Part shown: piece after piece, positions 36,801 through 45,343 of the stretch
How positions within the stretch are numbered: position 1 is the stretch's first letter
Layout: every line of letters starts with the position of its first letter
NCBI RefSeq assembly: GCF_000264995.1
Contig: NW_006767450.1
Location: 45,728-109,727, forward strand
Source: Punctularia strigosozonata HHB-11173 SS5
Lineage: Eukaryota > Basidiomycota > Agaricomycetes > Corticiales > Punctulariaceae
Length of the DNA stretch: 64,000 bases
Reading direction: 5' to 3'
Translations under genes and position numbers: made by a program
Notes under the pieces: generated by a model
What the model was told of the DNA's origin: nothing
What the model saw: the letters and a program-made list of their open reading frames with translations, nothing else
The model's database searches: none

Positions 36801-38065
36801 CCCACGCGATGCTTCGCGCGACGGTTGCGTATCGGTAGGGACATCATCACGACGTCCCACCCCCGATTCAGCCCCTAGGCCAGATGCGCGAGCACCGGCC
36901 ATCGATGGGGATCCTCCGACATCCGACGCGAGGTCAGATGCTACCGGAAGACGAGCATCAGGGGGACCGCGAGCTACCGCTCCGGTCCATCCATCAGCTG
37001 GAGCACCCGATGGGCGTTCGGCGTCAAGGACGCCGTCAGCCCGTCGGTCACGACGGACCCACTGGCCCGTCGTTTCATCCCTAGACACTGGCATGATGTC
37101 GAGGGTACACGCGATAACTTGAGGTAGTATTGCTCGTAGTCGTCGCGTCCGATGTAAGGGCGTACCTGGGTGATCAGACCAGGTAGTTACCTATTCAAAG
37201 GAGTTAGCGACTAAAAGCGGTTAAAGAATACTCACTGAAATCCTCTCTCAAAAATATGTGACGCGAGCAAAGCCTGATTAGGCTAAGGTGCGTTCACACG
37301 GTTAGGTTCTCGAGCGGCACAAAAGCAGAGAGTCACAGATCTCGTATTTGAGCACTCGAGTAAGGTAGAATAGGGTACCAAAAGGTGAGCTCCAGACGAC
37401 GAGGTAGCTTGACTTTATACCCTCGTCGTCGTCAGATGGAGCATGTGGTAGTAGAATGATAATCAAAAGGGGTAACGGCGCGCCGCGCCGACTGCTCGAA
37501 AAGGAAAGATAGCCTCGGTCCGACCCCCGGGAGAACCGGCACGTTACACACAGACCGACGACACGTCCTAGCCATTAGCCGGATTCGACATTCCAAACCG
37601 CCTCCTCACGCCCGTCGGCCCGTCAAGCCAGCGGGTCTCCTTCACGTCTCAGGCCGACGTCGCGCGCGCGCTCGCCGAACTCTCCCTCCTCGCATCCCAG
37701 CCTTCCTCAGCGTCCAAAGTCCCAGACCACGTTCGGATCGCGGGGTCGACCGCCAGCTTTGAGGACGTCGCCCGCTGGTGTGGAGGAGAGGTACGGATCC
37801 AGAGCCTGGACCTCGCGCGGGAGAAGGCGGAGCTGAGCAAGAGGTATTTGGCCGATCGGAGTCTTCCTCCCGCGGGACATCTGCGGTGCGCGTCATCTCC
37901 TACGATTTCGTAACAAAATGCTCATCGTCGATCTACAGGATCCTGATGGGCGAAGGGAAGCTGGACTGGTCGTCCTCAAACGAGAACGAGTTGGTGAACC
38001 CCGATCAATCCGTATGGAAGTGGAAGACCGTTAAGACGCAGGTGGAGGAGATACTGAAGTCGTGA
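27884..38065 (+). CDS. NmrA-like / isoflavone-reductase-like NAD(P)-binding protein, intron 3 carries an LTR element
   Basis: Exons 27884-27959, 28012-28297, 28354-28501, 37572-37843 and 37939-38065 join in phase and encode 302 aa, the usual size for this family. The N-terminal FGVAIAGSTGRLG is the Rossmann GxxGxxG-type loop for NAD(P). Further family features are VVCLTRNE after strand 2, DVDILVSALSG, AGVQVYFPSEYGV, FTGWFLELGLAPLAGFDIPN and RVSFTSQADVARALAEL. The C-terminal exon reads MGEGKLDWSSSNENELVNP. Such proteins are cytosolic reductases or redox sensors; the substrate cannot be told. Intron 3 (28502-37571) would be 66 bp without the insertion but now holds a 9.0 kb retrotransposon in the opposite orientation. 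The coding exons are undamaged, so function depends on whether the enlarged intron is still spliced. The gene converges on the HAD hydrolase gene 123 bp downstream. Confidence 0.9.
28545..28549. repeat. Target-site duplication CACAG, left copy
   Basis: CACAG directly precedes the TGTGACG end of the left LTR and recurs directly after the right LTR. Confidence 0.95.
28550..28841 (-). repeat. LTR (3' LTR of the element)
   Basis: 292 bp, begins TGTGACGCG and ends CGTTACA on the plus strand. No difference from 37257-37548 was found by direct comparison. Confidence 0.97.
28899..37094 (-). CDS. Gag-Pol polyprotein of the Ty3/Gypsy element
   Basis: 2,731 codons in one frame. The order along the protein is: a disordered, charged first 380 residues; a coiled coil; a Gag capsid-like region (around residues 500-680); a CCHC zinc knuckle (CFKCHKAGHMSRNC, about 748); a retropepsin motif (LLDSGSLGD, about 1168); reverse transcriptase with YLDD (about 1481); RNase H (VTDGCLTG and YTDHKGL, about 1635-1705); integrase with an HHCC finger and D,D,E core (about 1985-2150); and a chromodomain-like segment (EWAVDKILAHKGKG...VTWLPFDK, about 2350-2395). 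About 330 further residues follow, including a lysine-rich run that could serve nuclear import. Gag and Pol are fused in a single frame, as in several fungal Ty3/Gypsy lineages. The first ATG is 162 bp from the 5' LTR. Confidence 0.95.
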   Translation of the reverse strand: MPVSRDETTGQWVRRDRRADGVLDAERPSGAPADGWTGAVARGPPDARLPVASDLASDVGGSPSMAGARASGLGAESGVGRRDDVPTDTQPSREASRGAGTMMAQTPGVLKDESRDLMPFVIGGFGGPSSDGTESWSRVPRRRRSASPVLSKRTIVSNDNSFASLASLQDTSLVTKDDEDIEYNSPEVPEVPMTPKKAKGKRRASLSSPFGTDTELEAEPETPTPVDKSKREEREVSAISDSKPGPAKADVPEFLRYMGLEEAEIDVGAQRAALDSLKTGPDDRRSKGLPARSESSVPSSNEPLEDIMARARDSATLYKETCDREVREARRERDTASRARIEAERSRKESEDARVKAERRLDDVLDRIDRLTGVVESQASEIAALRQERPRDQHDAGNDPRRADVGSIPRVGFQGRDIMHEDGGRAGIHGMSTSQPVISSVSAMTSGSRKVRTSVAPPSQFISPNSSLGQTLERKLRQLNDAMRILERAGASMVKPNIKPEAPKAYDGRDDLDAFQRYVEQSVEYLIDGLIVRERHVSKIGHFLEKDAQQFFKRVVKRPEDWDVREFFNELFNYCFPDGFMNAIQNRWHAWRQLGSSVKVYAATMEGFRDDLGDEISERQFIHRFWQGLNDDISRQLYLDRLHPDINSYGEVLEGALIAERAINNSLHVGGSTSAKSPRNGRGGGVSGGNQGRQEGAKAARGGYTTRMGTTGAQASGSVNESTKRRDGVQKRDSPLSREQMKEHLENNLCFKCHKAGHMSRNCPAGQQVKSDSKGHAPGSKTSYAVHFAESELDGEDDDLERVEEPEVLEELHCGSVRWRLEGNIDVPQVDEGDTAVARDDGLDMLGNPPPPVERYVVARSPHDWYRRYRRRWQRWVVDYLVTRGITHRARQTCEVYERQADDDTFECPEAVRNHRLERDAFVEGSSRFGDPIANRMGQLIEARISRLPHLWEIWTEEFAIDAYMILSEDGRTPWIMREPYLDISIEVPNELLMRRGFDFVNWYRVRMLEFVDLVRRFERDELWMDTADFFSEWNWGAVELEDVDDNDLRREDGSPDSESEDGDYPPGTRFNIPSDDSDGDAPAEGVFEVDGVVYTVGADNTLWYHAASVGVNLDDRNMSVSVARVKQPPAGSFPALQRNAARVKSVSRKIPRPVVITVAVNGHDCRALLDSGSLGDFMSSTLAEQLKVARAPLDTQLTVQLAAQGSKTKVNYSTTVSFRYARISSQRTFDIMNIDGYDLILGTPFFWQHKVMVGLNPARVIVGCEQPVELQSGDDVGLLASRAAKIQERSIDEIRKALHEYATPLYQKAAETTLPPLRRVNHRIPIIDKDKRYPFRASRCPEGFREQWNAKRDIFLKSGRWEYASGINASPIMFLSKPSGGMRNTVDLRARNDNTEKMSSPLPDQDGIRRRVAASRYFTAMDLEGAYEQVRVEPEDVKYTLMATPDGTMVSHVLQQGDCNAIATFMAVMTDLFSPFIGSWLEIYLDDLIVHSNDLEEHVRCVKLVIDILRENEFYLSEKKMHFLADEIKLLGQIVSHKGIRLDPVKVERIRTWNVPTNRDLLRGFLGAVGYLADGCAGIRIPMDVLNRLTGDNVVYRWGPTEQRAFDEIREIVCAHRDVNRVAMRYGPDASPVHVVTDGCLTGVGGCILQGPDWRNAAVVVFYSAKLSAAQQNYAVHEIELLAGLETMLRYRELLLGVAFTWYTDHKGLIHFMNQKNLTGRQARWLEKLSEFNFRIEYVPGLENELADALSRIYAADEPGLVRTRAEMVQNDEDHPPRGDRDMAILTGLEARMATLRPRLPKPPLTLEPALRPPPRPLGIPVPKAATRPRARSRNQLESADTGRPETAKEFAKRIKKVTLIVPEQRQEGGLGNKEPVIEASADQSSIDGDPVEVTDPVQEPIPPLFIDVVCEYEDGNAIPDSLRGRYGEDPFFKLILEAPGQYKNFILEDGVLYLKDGGTKLLCVPDCMIGARRVREMIIARAHSTLAHLGPSKTVAYIRSAVWWKSMVPDVRAFCETCVTCRRSKPNNQKPYGLLNPLPVPAQPWEAIGIDFVGPLPVSKDRDASYDEITVIIDLLSGRVHLVPSRQDYRAKDIAELIFAEIYRLHGLPRCIVSDRDVLFTSTFWQHLNKMLGVKLSMSSAYHPESDGSTERANRTITQMIRACVSPDQKDWVSKLPGIEFAINSARSESTGYAPFFLDTGRMPRSLIWDQPSTPEYPGVRVFAQRMKSAIMAAHDAILEARVKQTRLANRHRRPAPFVVGDMVYISTKNISFPKGRARKLIPKFIGPYHISKDFGNNSYRVDLPSRLIQRGVHPVFHSSLLRVHVANDDRLFPGRSETQVADFGEDRSEWAVDKILAHKGKGLASVFEIKWKAGDVTWLPFDKVDGLEQLKLYLDEQGVNTAADLPEGTGRIAVDDPQIFAGVIMITGDWDNGCPGGRTYKEALCKGDQSAESHFIAHLHQSHTQNSIHPPMAQDVDDADRFIDVYRGIVFDTRDLTFVVDNFPRPVVGCPFTRYKLDVVESYLEADDSMRDGTFSFELGSLPPGYRELRTTLYSLVDPKTASLCLVDEDIRQDQGFSLECDGPSPRSILFPQKVLDAIETRRRDLGAMSGGGTVDKPKAGADKRPADEGTGEGSRKKKKKKTKAPMVASEAEGSKKTPVGEEKAVKAVTAGSSAGGGTLAGGVEDLLGLGGANSKVIAYALLKTARGVMIGEEKRNEKRKMKEREAR
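37257..37548 (-). repeat. LTR (5' LTR of the element)
   Basis: 292 bp, identical to the copy at 28550-28841. Confidence 0.97.
37549..37553. repeat. Target-site duplication CACAG, right copy
   Basis: Matches 28545-28549. The remaining 18 bases to 37571 are the tail of the original host intron, ending CCTAG. Confidence 0.95.
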
Positions 38066-38188
38066 CCAACTCCCCTTAGTGTATCGATATTTCACGGGTT
38101 CGCGCCATGTACAGTACAACAAATTCTATATCTATTCTTCCAGTCATCTAGTGCAACATTCGCGCGTCTCACACAACCAACAACCTCC

Positions 38189-39359
38189 TCACAAGCGTGA
38201 ATGCGCCTCGCGGTCAAGTAGCAAACTGTCCACCCAGCTCGCGAAGCTGTCCTGCACTTCGTCGGGAGGTACCGCATCTTCCCTAGTTTCGTCTCCGGGC
38301 CTATACTTGCCGGTTTTCACTACAAAATCGGCTCAGATCTCCTTACCGCACCACGGTCGACAACGCGAAGTAGCTTACCGAGGACCCTCCACAAGCCGAG
38401 CTCCAGCGCACCCTCCCCGAGGTCCGCGGCCACGTCGTCGCCGATGACGGCGATCCTCCCTGCGTCGCCTCCTGCACATTGGGGATATCAGAGCCCGTGG
38501 ACCGTGGTGGTCGATGGGATTGCTCGCGTACCGTCCAGGTTCATGCTGCCGATGACGCTCTCAAAAAACGCCTTCGTCGACTTACCGACCACCTCCGCCT
38601 TGGCGCCGCTCGCGTCCTCGAGCGCTGCGACAAAAGGCCCAGGGCCCAGGGACAGCTGCTTATCGGGCGTCCGGACGTATTTGGCCTTATGCGTAGCGAG
38701 GAATGCGATGTTCGGTTTCGAGGTCGAGGTCGAGGCAGAGGCAGAGGCAGAGGCAGAAGAAGGCTGGCCTTCCTCGCCGATTAGGACGCGGAAGGCGGTG
38801 GTGAGGTTATCGTAGGTGAACATTGCCGGTGCGAGGCCAACAACGACGGCATCGTATGGTGTGTTCGGGTCGGAGGAGGGAAGGTTGGCAGAACATTCTT
38901 CGGCTGCTGAAGGCGAGAGGAGGAAGTATGGTCTGCGATGGGGTGTCAACGATCCGTGTTTCCGGGCCGCATCAGAGATAGAACTGCCCGTAGTTCACGC
39001 AAGGCATGCACGGAAAGACGATTCGAGCACGAAAGTATACCTCACCTATGAAGTCCTCTCGCCTCGATCATCCTCTTGACCGCACCGAGGCTCGTCCACA
39101 CCTCCTCCTCTCCTCCTTCTTTGCCTTCTGGCCCGACGACAACCTTGGACTTTACACCGAAACCCATCGCGCGTAGCTTGCGCACGAGGTCGGCCGTGCT
39201 CTCCTTGCTCGTGTTGCTGCAGAACCGGAAGGGGACGCGCGCCTCGCGCAGGCGCTGGAGGGCCGCGACGGCGCCGGGGAGCGCGGAGGTGCCGATGTGC
39301 AGCGTTCCCGAGAGGTCGATGAGGACAGCGCGAATCGCTGGACGGGAGACCATCGGCAT
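38189..39359 (-). CDS. HAD-superfamily hydrolase, HDHD2/LHPP-like
   Basis: Exons (minus) 39359-39046, 38932-38532, 38459-38379 and 38319-38189, phases agreeing, 308 aa. HAD motif I is DLSGTLH (Asp15), the serine-containing form typical of HDHD2 proteins. Motif II is FRFCSNTSKES. A lysine after VVGKSTKAFFES fits motif III, and IGDDVAADLGEGA is motif IV. The end VKTGKYRPGDE matches the family C-terminus. The protein is a predicted cytosolic Mg-dependent phosphatase; the substrate is unknown. It is about 50 residues longer than animal HDHD2, mostly from a Ser/Ala-rich insert (SASASASASTSTSK) and a loop in the cap region. Intron 1 (113 bp) is longer than its neighbours. A second ATG two codons downstream could also serve as start. 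Convergent with the NmrA-like gene. Confidence 0.9.
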
Positions 39360-39726
39360 AACAGAGAGAGAGATAGTGGTCCAAGATTCGGGGGTGCGGT
39401 TATCCGATGATTATTGGCTGGTTACTATGTACATGGCGGAGAGGAGACTGGATCCATTGCTACCAAGGGACGCTCCCTTGCGATTTGCGGCCTGCGTCAT
39501 CTCATACGGGATCCGTGTTACTGTAGTTCGTAGGCAAGTAAATCAATCCAAGGCTGAAGCCTAGAAAGCGCCGACGATGAACATACTGGCAGGAGGGAAC
39601 ACGTGCTGACCGAGTGTCCTGGCCTTGCACAGCGACCACGACGGACTGCACATAATAATACTTTGCGGACAATTCACTGAATACACGGTTACCACTGACC
39701 TCGAAGGAAACGAAGGCGCCCGATCG
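39360..39726. other. Intergenic, nothing recognised
   Basis: 5' flank of the minus-strand hydrolase gene. No gene or repeat was seen before the BTB remnant. Confidence 0.4.
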
Positions 39727-39850
39727 TTCACGGAAATGGACCCCTGCAAGGGTTTATGGTACAAGAACGGTAGCATCGTGCTCCCCGACATGCTTGCGAT
39801 TTTTTCCCTCATGCTAACATCGATGTCCTCTATGGTTGTCTACTCGTCTT
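39727..39850 (+). pseudogene. BTB/POZ gene remnant
   Basis: The frame reads FTEMDPCKGLWYKNGSIVL, matching the start of the BTB domain of the neighbouring genes. It then jumps straight to sequence matching DMLA-(I/L)-S-P-(E/D)-A-N-(I/V)-D-P-(L/M)-Y-GC, losing about 25 codons and the frame. Only the first exon portion survives. It lies about 260 bp upstream of an intact copy. Confidence 0.8.
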
Positions 39851-40113
39851 CAGCTTTACATCGGTTTAGGCGGCGTGGTAAGCGATAGACCCGCACGAAT
39901 ATGGCAATCCTTAACTCAAAGCGAACCAGGTTGCAGCACCGGCCCAAGCTATATCCAAATGCTGTCGCCGATACCAAGTATAGGTGTTTCTCGATGTACT
40001 TGCACGTGGTGATCTTCAAGCTATTCGGAATCGAAAAGGCGGCCTGGAGGAGCTATCGTCCTCATCTTATCTCACCCCTCCCCCATCTCCTGCCGATACT
40101 AATTCCAAGAACC

Positions 40114-41122
40114 ATGGCCAACACCCCGAATACCAGCACCGGCGTTGAGGATATAGAAACATCAACCTCGTTAACCGAGCTCACTCGTTGCGAAGGTCTA
40201 TGGTATGAGGACGGCAGCATTGTGCTCGCATCCGAAGGGGTTGGCTTCCGGGTCTATCGGATGCTCCTAGCTCAAAACTCATCTGTCTTTGCGAATATGC
40301 TCGCCATGTCTTCGCCCGAGAGTAACATTGATCCCTCGTACGACTGCCCAATTGTTCACATGCCGGACTCTGCCGCCCAACTGCGTTATCTTCTCCTGGC
40401 ACTTCACGACGTTAGGTACGATTCCCGATCCATGCCATATCATGCGAGCGGATGCCCATACCGATCCCAGAGCCACTGAACGCTTGAAACGCGCGCCGTT
40501 CATGGAGACGATAGCCGTCGCCTCGTTGGCGGCGAAGTACGAAATTGGCCACCTTCTCGACAGCGCGGTGGAGCGCTTCGCATCCATGTATCCCACGTCA
40601 TTCAACAAATGGGTAACCACACGTGGAACCCCCGTGACTCCTGTGCTAAAGCCAGGCCAACATCATGCCGCACTGCAGTTGGCGCATCAGCTGCAGATGA
40701 GCCATCTGGTGCCCGTGATACTCCTCGCAATGTGCTACGGAGGCGTCCGCAGCATCTTGAGAAGCGGCCTGCCACCTCACGACCTAGAGGTGTTGCTCCT
40801 GGGCTTTACAAAGCTGCAGGTGATGCAACGAACCCATACCTTCCGATGGTTGTATCGGCCGGTGGTGAGATGCACTGCTCCTGCTTCGTGCAACCGCAGG
40901 AGAGCGGAGATGTCCTTGCTCATGGAAAAGATGTTCAGTTGCGACAAGCTCTACGTCTTTGATCTATCGCTGGAGCAATTCAGCGTGCCGCTGTCTGAGG
41001 TGTTGTGTGACCGGTGTGTCACGGATGCTTTCAGGACTCAAAAGGCTGGACTGGAAAGTGCTTGGGAGGACTTGCCCTCCGTTTTTGGCATGGAAACGTG
41101 GCATAAGCTGGGGGCCAAGTGA
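40114..41122 (+). CDS. BTB/POZ protein 1 of the cluster
   Basis: Exons 40114-40415 and 40471-41122 (intron GTACGA...CAG, 55 bp, phase 2), 317 aa. Exon 1 is the BTB/POZ fold: a CEGLWYEDGSIVLASEGVGF strand-turn, VYRMLLAQNSSVFANML, then SAAQLRYLLLALHD. Exon 2 continues with the helical MAAKY-like motif (VASLAAKYEIGHL) and a C-terminal half found in every copy here. That half has a C-x5-C pair (CTAPASC), a C-x2-C pair (CDRC) and AWEDLPSVFG. BTB domains make protein contacts, often as cullin-3 adaptors or transcription regulators; no DNA-binding motif is seen. The start was chosen because exon 1 is then 302 bp, as in copies 2 and 3; an in-frame ATG also exists at 39901. Confidence 0.88.
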
Positions 41123-42095
41123 ACCAGTCACGATGAGGGATGAGAGTCATGGTATGAATATATGTCATTCCGAGTGTTTCCAAGTTCTGAGATTCATCAT
41201 CTCTAGGGACGCTTTTCCATGACAATTGAATCGCGCACTCAAGTAGAAGGTAGAGGTCATTCATCCGAAAGTGGATTGCTGTGTTGTGGTTAGTGCATCG
41301 GCACACTTGTTTACTTTCTTATACTTCTTGTATTCTGCCTATCCCTATTCCTCGCCTCGTTCGGGCTCGTAGGTCCTGCATGATTGCTGCAGGCTGCAAT
41401 GCGTACAAAGACTGCTGCCTTTCCCATCATTATATCATGCTCAACCATCATGGGCTATGTCATCTACATGCAATGGACTGAAGGAACGCCTTTGACACGC
41501 CTTCAAACAGGGTTCACAAAGTGCCTAGCTCGAACTTCATTGGCGATTTCCCCCTACCTCACAGTTCATTGGCGATTTTCCGCGGAGCCCATTGAGGCCC
41601 GGTGTGTATACAATATCTTCCGGACATTGCCCTAACTTAACCGGCTGGAAGGTACGTGATCGTGCGTGGAACTAGTTCCCCGCAAATGCCACCTAAACTC
41701 TTTGGGACGAGCTGCGCCGGCCCCCGGGTATGAACCATCTGCCTGCTATTTATGGTTGGCGCGCGGCCTCGACGCAACCCGTGGGCTAGATTTCAGTTTT
41801 GTCAGAATCACGTACCGGAAAATTGAGTTATCTGACAGATTCGTCGCGTCGTAGCAGCAGCCACTTCAGAGCTATGCCGTTCGTGTTTTAGGCAAAGGCA
41901 TGAGGGTTGGATATGGCGCGCTTTCTTGAAGTAATAATCTACGTGATTTTGGCCATAGATACTTGGTTTTTGTACAGGGAGTAATAAAATATGTGCTTTG
42001 TAGCTCTGGCTGTGCAGGAAAGACCAACCCTTATCTCGTCGTGTCTCCCGCACTTCGCCGTATTGATCACTCACTACTCCCTTGTGCTAAACACC
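41123..42095. other. Intergenic between BTB copies 1 and 2
   Basis: Unique sequence without recognisable genes. A short LTRLQ-type frame near 41500 has no support. Confidence 0.4.
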
Positions 42096-43102
42096 ATGAG
42101 CACATCCAACATCCGGCCTCGATCCCACCAGATCGAACCGAAATCGAAACCATCGGCACAGTTGACTCGGTGCGATGAGTTGTGGTACGAGGACGGCAGC
42201 ATCATCCTCGCCGCAGAAGGGATAGGGTTCAAGGTCTATCGCATGCTGCTAGCTCAACACTCTGCCGTATTCGCCGATATGCTCGCGCTCTCGGAACCGA
42301 GCGCGAATATCGATCCTCTACACGGTTGTCCGCTCGTGCACATGCCGGACTCGGCGGAAGAGCTACGTTACCTGTTACTTGCTATCCATGACATCGAGTA
42401 TGTCCTGCTCAACCCGATCTCCCTCCATGTTATACTCAAACCTACACCTGACGTCGACGTAGCCCAGCAGCATACTTAAAGCGCGCGTCATTCGCTGGAG
42501 TGCTTGCCGTCGCAGCTCTGTCCGCGAAGTACGATATCGCAGCCCTCCAAGACTGCTCAGCACGGCGTCTCGAATACTGGTATCCTTCCGACATCCTCCG
42601 GTGGAATTCGACGATTAGTAGTCGCTCAAAGTTAACGAGTGCAGACCACGCCAAATCGCTCAGGGTGGCACGAAAACTCTCCCTTGACCCCTCCGTTCGC
42701 GTGATGATGATGTTCGCGCTGTGCGAAATGGGTATCAAGGCGATTGCTAGCGCAAACTTGGAGCCTGATGACTTGGAAGACGTGATGGGTGGATTTGTCA
42801 AGCTGCAGGTCGTTCGGCGCATACGCTCATTCAGTTGGCTATGCGGTCTTCCGAAGGATTGTCCGAACTGGCGTGCGTGTAGCGCCGTGAAGGCAATGCT
42901 CTTCAAAAACTTGGTGGATCTCGATCCAACCACGCACAAACTCGATCTCTACAGCTCTACCACCGAAGAAGATTTATCGCAGCACATGCCGCAGGGTCGT
43001 GATCTGTGCTCCAACTGCACCGAAAGCGCCCTCGACTGCATAAGAACAGGATCGTTCGATATCTGGGGAGATATCTTGACAGCGTTCGATCATCATGTCT
43101 AA
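42096..43102 (+). CDS. BTB/POZ protein 2
   Basis: Exons 42096-42397 and 42463-43102, 313 aa, intron 65 bp (GTATGT...TAG) at the same site and phase as copy 1. The BTB segment (CDELWYEDGSIILAAEGIGF) is intact. The second half is the most diverged of the set (ISSRSKLTSADHAKSLR; a FVKLQVVRRIRSFSWL core) but keeps CPNWRAC (C-x5-C), CSNC (C-x2-C) and IWGDILTAF. A strong DNA hairpin lies about 90 bp past its stop codon. Confidence 0.87.
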
Positions 43103-43191
43103 TGTGCGCTAATTTCCTGACTCACCGTCTGTGCTTTGCGTATACTTACTGTACTTTGCAGTGCCAGGCGTGGACTTACAATTCGCCCTCC

Positions 43192-43250
43192 GAGCTTTGT
43201 AGGAGTATTGGACTCCGATACTCTAGAAGTCCGATACTCCTACAGAGCTC
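43192..43250. repeat. Inverted repeat, 22-bp arms, 15-base loop
   Basis: GAGCTTTGTAGGAGTATTGG... at 43192-43213 pairs with 43229-43250 with two mismatches. It is a single strong stem between BTB copies 2 and 3, in the 3' flank of copy 2. It may act in transcript end formation or be the footprint of a small mobile element. Confidence 0.85.
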
Positions 43251-43534
43251 ACGCACCATCCGTTTGTTTCCTATTAATGGGAGAGCGACCGTCGTGGTAC
43301 AAAGCGGGTCGTGTACGATGAGGGAGAACCTGTTTCGAATTTCATCGTCCCGATGTAGCCGGTACGTATTGAGGACGTGCGTCGACTACTGGATCGAGTG
43401 ACTGTGCAGACTTATCATATAAGAACTCGTTATACTCGCTGTGAGTAATACGTGTGGACGATCGACTCATGCCCGATATCACCGGACACATCTCCTTCCC
43501 GCGACTATGTCAGCGCCCCATCCCCGTGTTCCCG

Positions 43535-44513
43535 ATGCCGTTTGGCGGAGTAAACGACAGCATGTCTGAAGTCCGCGATACTGAGATGGTGTCGCCTCAC
43601 CTCGCTCGCTGCGAAGAACTTTGGTACTTGGATGGTAGCATCGTACTCGCTGCTGAAGGGGTCGCGTTCAAGGTCTACCGCATGCTGCTGGCTCAACACT
43701 CGTCCGTTTTCGCAGACATGCTGGCCATCTCCCATCCGGACGCAAACGTCGACCCGTTGTACGATTGTCCACTCGTACATATGCCAGACTCTGCTGAAGA
43801 CCTGCGATGCCTCCTCCTGGCCATTCACGATATCAAGTGCGCCCACTCTCATTCCCTCTATCGTACCCCGATTCTCACTCTAACCTCTGGAATGACGTAG
43901 CTCGGGAGAACGTTTAGACAATGCACCCTTTGCAGAAGCTGCGGCGGTCGCGTCCCTAGCTGCCAAATATGACATCCCCCGCCTCCGCGACCGCGCCCTG
44001 CAGCGCTTCGACAGCTGGTTCCCCGGCTCTCTTCACAAGTGGAACGTGCGCCCGACGCTGGCCCCCACGGACTACGTCAAAGCCCTCCGCATTGCGAGAC
44101 AACTCCAGCGCTCATGCACCCTTCCGTTGATCATGCTCGCGCTCTGCGATCGCGGGCTGGACGCGATCCTCTCCGCTGGGCTCGAACCAAACGACCTTCG
44201 CATTGCGCTGCACGGGTTCGTCACCCTGCAGGGATTGCAGCGCACGCACCCGTTTCGGTGGATCTATCGCGTCTCGGCGGCGTGCGCGAGCGTGCGGGAG
44301 TGCGGGGAGCAGAAGGCGCGGCTGTCGCGGACGATCGAGGAGGCGTTCATCAAGATCGACAAACTGTGCCTGTTCGAGCACGGCTTCTCCCGCGCGGCGT
44401 TGGAGCACGTCGGGCTCTGTCTCGGGTGCATCGACGATGCGATGATCACGGACAAGACCGGACGACAGCGCGCTTGGGAGGAGGTCCCAGCTGCGTTCAA
44501 TGGGCTGACATGA
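43535..44513 (+). CDS. BTB/POZ protein 3
   Basis: Exons 43535-43836 and 43901-44513, 304 aa, intron 64 bp (GTGCGC...TAG). The BTB part includes CEELWYLDGSIVLAAEGVAF and SAEDLRCLLLAIHD. Exon 2 has ASLAAKYDIPRLRDRALQRF, CASVREC, CLGC and AWEEVPAAF. Exon 2 is visibly more GC-rich than in copies 1 and 2. An in-frame ATG at 43454 would add 27 residues and one at 43562 would remove nine; 43535 gives the exon length shared with copies 1 and 2. Confidence 0.88.
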
Positions 44514-45343
44514 TTGAGGATCGCCTGCAAGATCGAGAGGTTAGTTGCGTACGTATACGGGCCCATTATCATACGCGTTCAAGCCTACTCACTCTGATCT
44601 GTCCAACAGATTGTCTTCAAATTGCCGAACCTTCATGCTGGTGCGACTGACTTGTCTCTTCCACATTATCTGCCATGCCCACGTCCTATCTCCAGAATGC
44701 GACAGCCAAGGGCAAAAAAGGTCGTGTGGTTGAAACGGCATACCGTGATTTCGATCAACTCTTGCCCGAGTGTCGTCCGGGAGGCACCGCAATGAACACG
44801 ACGGGGTGATTATGCCACTCTTGAGCGAATTTGATGTCACGCATAAGTCCCGTCTGGCTCCGTGAGACATGGTACAAGCCGTACTTTGGCGATTGTATGT
44901 AAGTAGGCGTTGTCAAACACGCGCAATTGTCAGGTATAGGATTGACGATACGGTATTGGCGGGTTTTGTGCTAGGATCATCTTGTTTTTCCGATCTCGAT
45001 GCCTCAGAAAGCCTGCCAGCCCAGAATTCTGAGCCACGAGTAGTCTCAGGTCATCTTGTTCTGAGATTTACAGCCGCAGAGGCGAAGGCAGATGTTGGCG
45101 AAGAATTATGTATGAACGCGATGACGCTTCCATGTCACCTTGTGCGACTTCCGCACATACCGAAGCAAAATGATTCGAGACGTTGCTGGACGGATTGGTG
45201 CGGTAGAAATGATATCGTTGGTACAGCAAGGATGTGGGGTCGGCGGTGGCAGAGCGGCAAGATGCGTACAGAGTCTACAGACGCGCCTGCCTCTTGCTTC
45301 TACGACGAGTCACGACATCGCCGTCGACCGTTCTGCTTGCACC
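44514..45343. other. Intergenic between BTB copies 3 and 4
   Basis: No gene recognised on either strand. Copy 4 has an open frame upstream of its chosen start without family similarity. Confidence 0.4.

Larger units (their letters stand above)
28550..37548 (-). mobile_element. Ty3/Gypsy LTR retrotransposon with chromodomain-like region, looks whole
   Basis: An 8,999-bp element bounded by two 292-bp LTRs and a 5-bp CACAG duplication. The coding strand is minus, so the 5' LTR is at the right. One uninterrupted Gag-Pol frame (28899-37094) fills the interior, and a purine-rich tract lies directly inside the 3' LTR (about 28842-28855). No breaks are seen. The LTRs are identical by direct comparison, so the insertion is recent. 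It lies in an intron of the NmrA-like gene, antisense to it. Integrase before the chromodomain-like region places it with Ty3/Gypsy rather than Copia. Confidence 0.96.
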
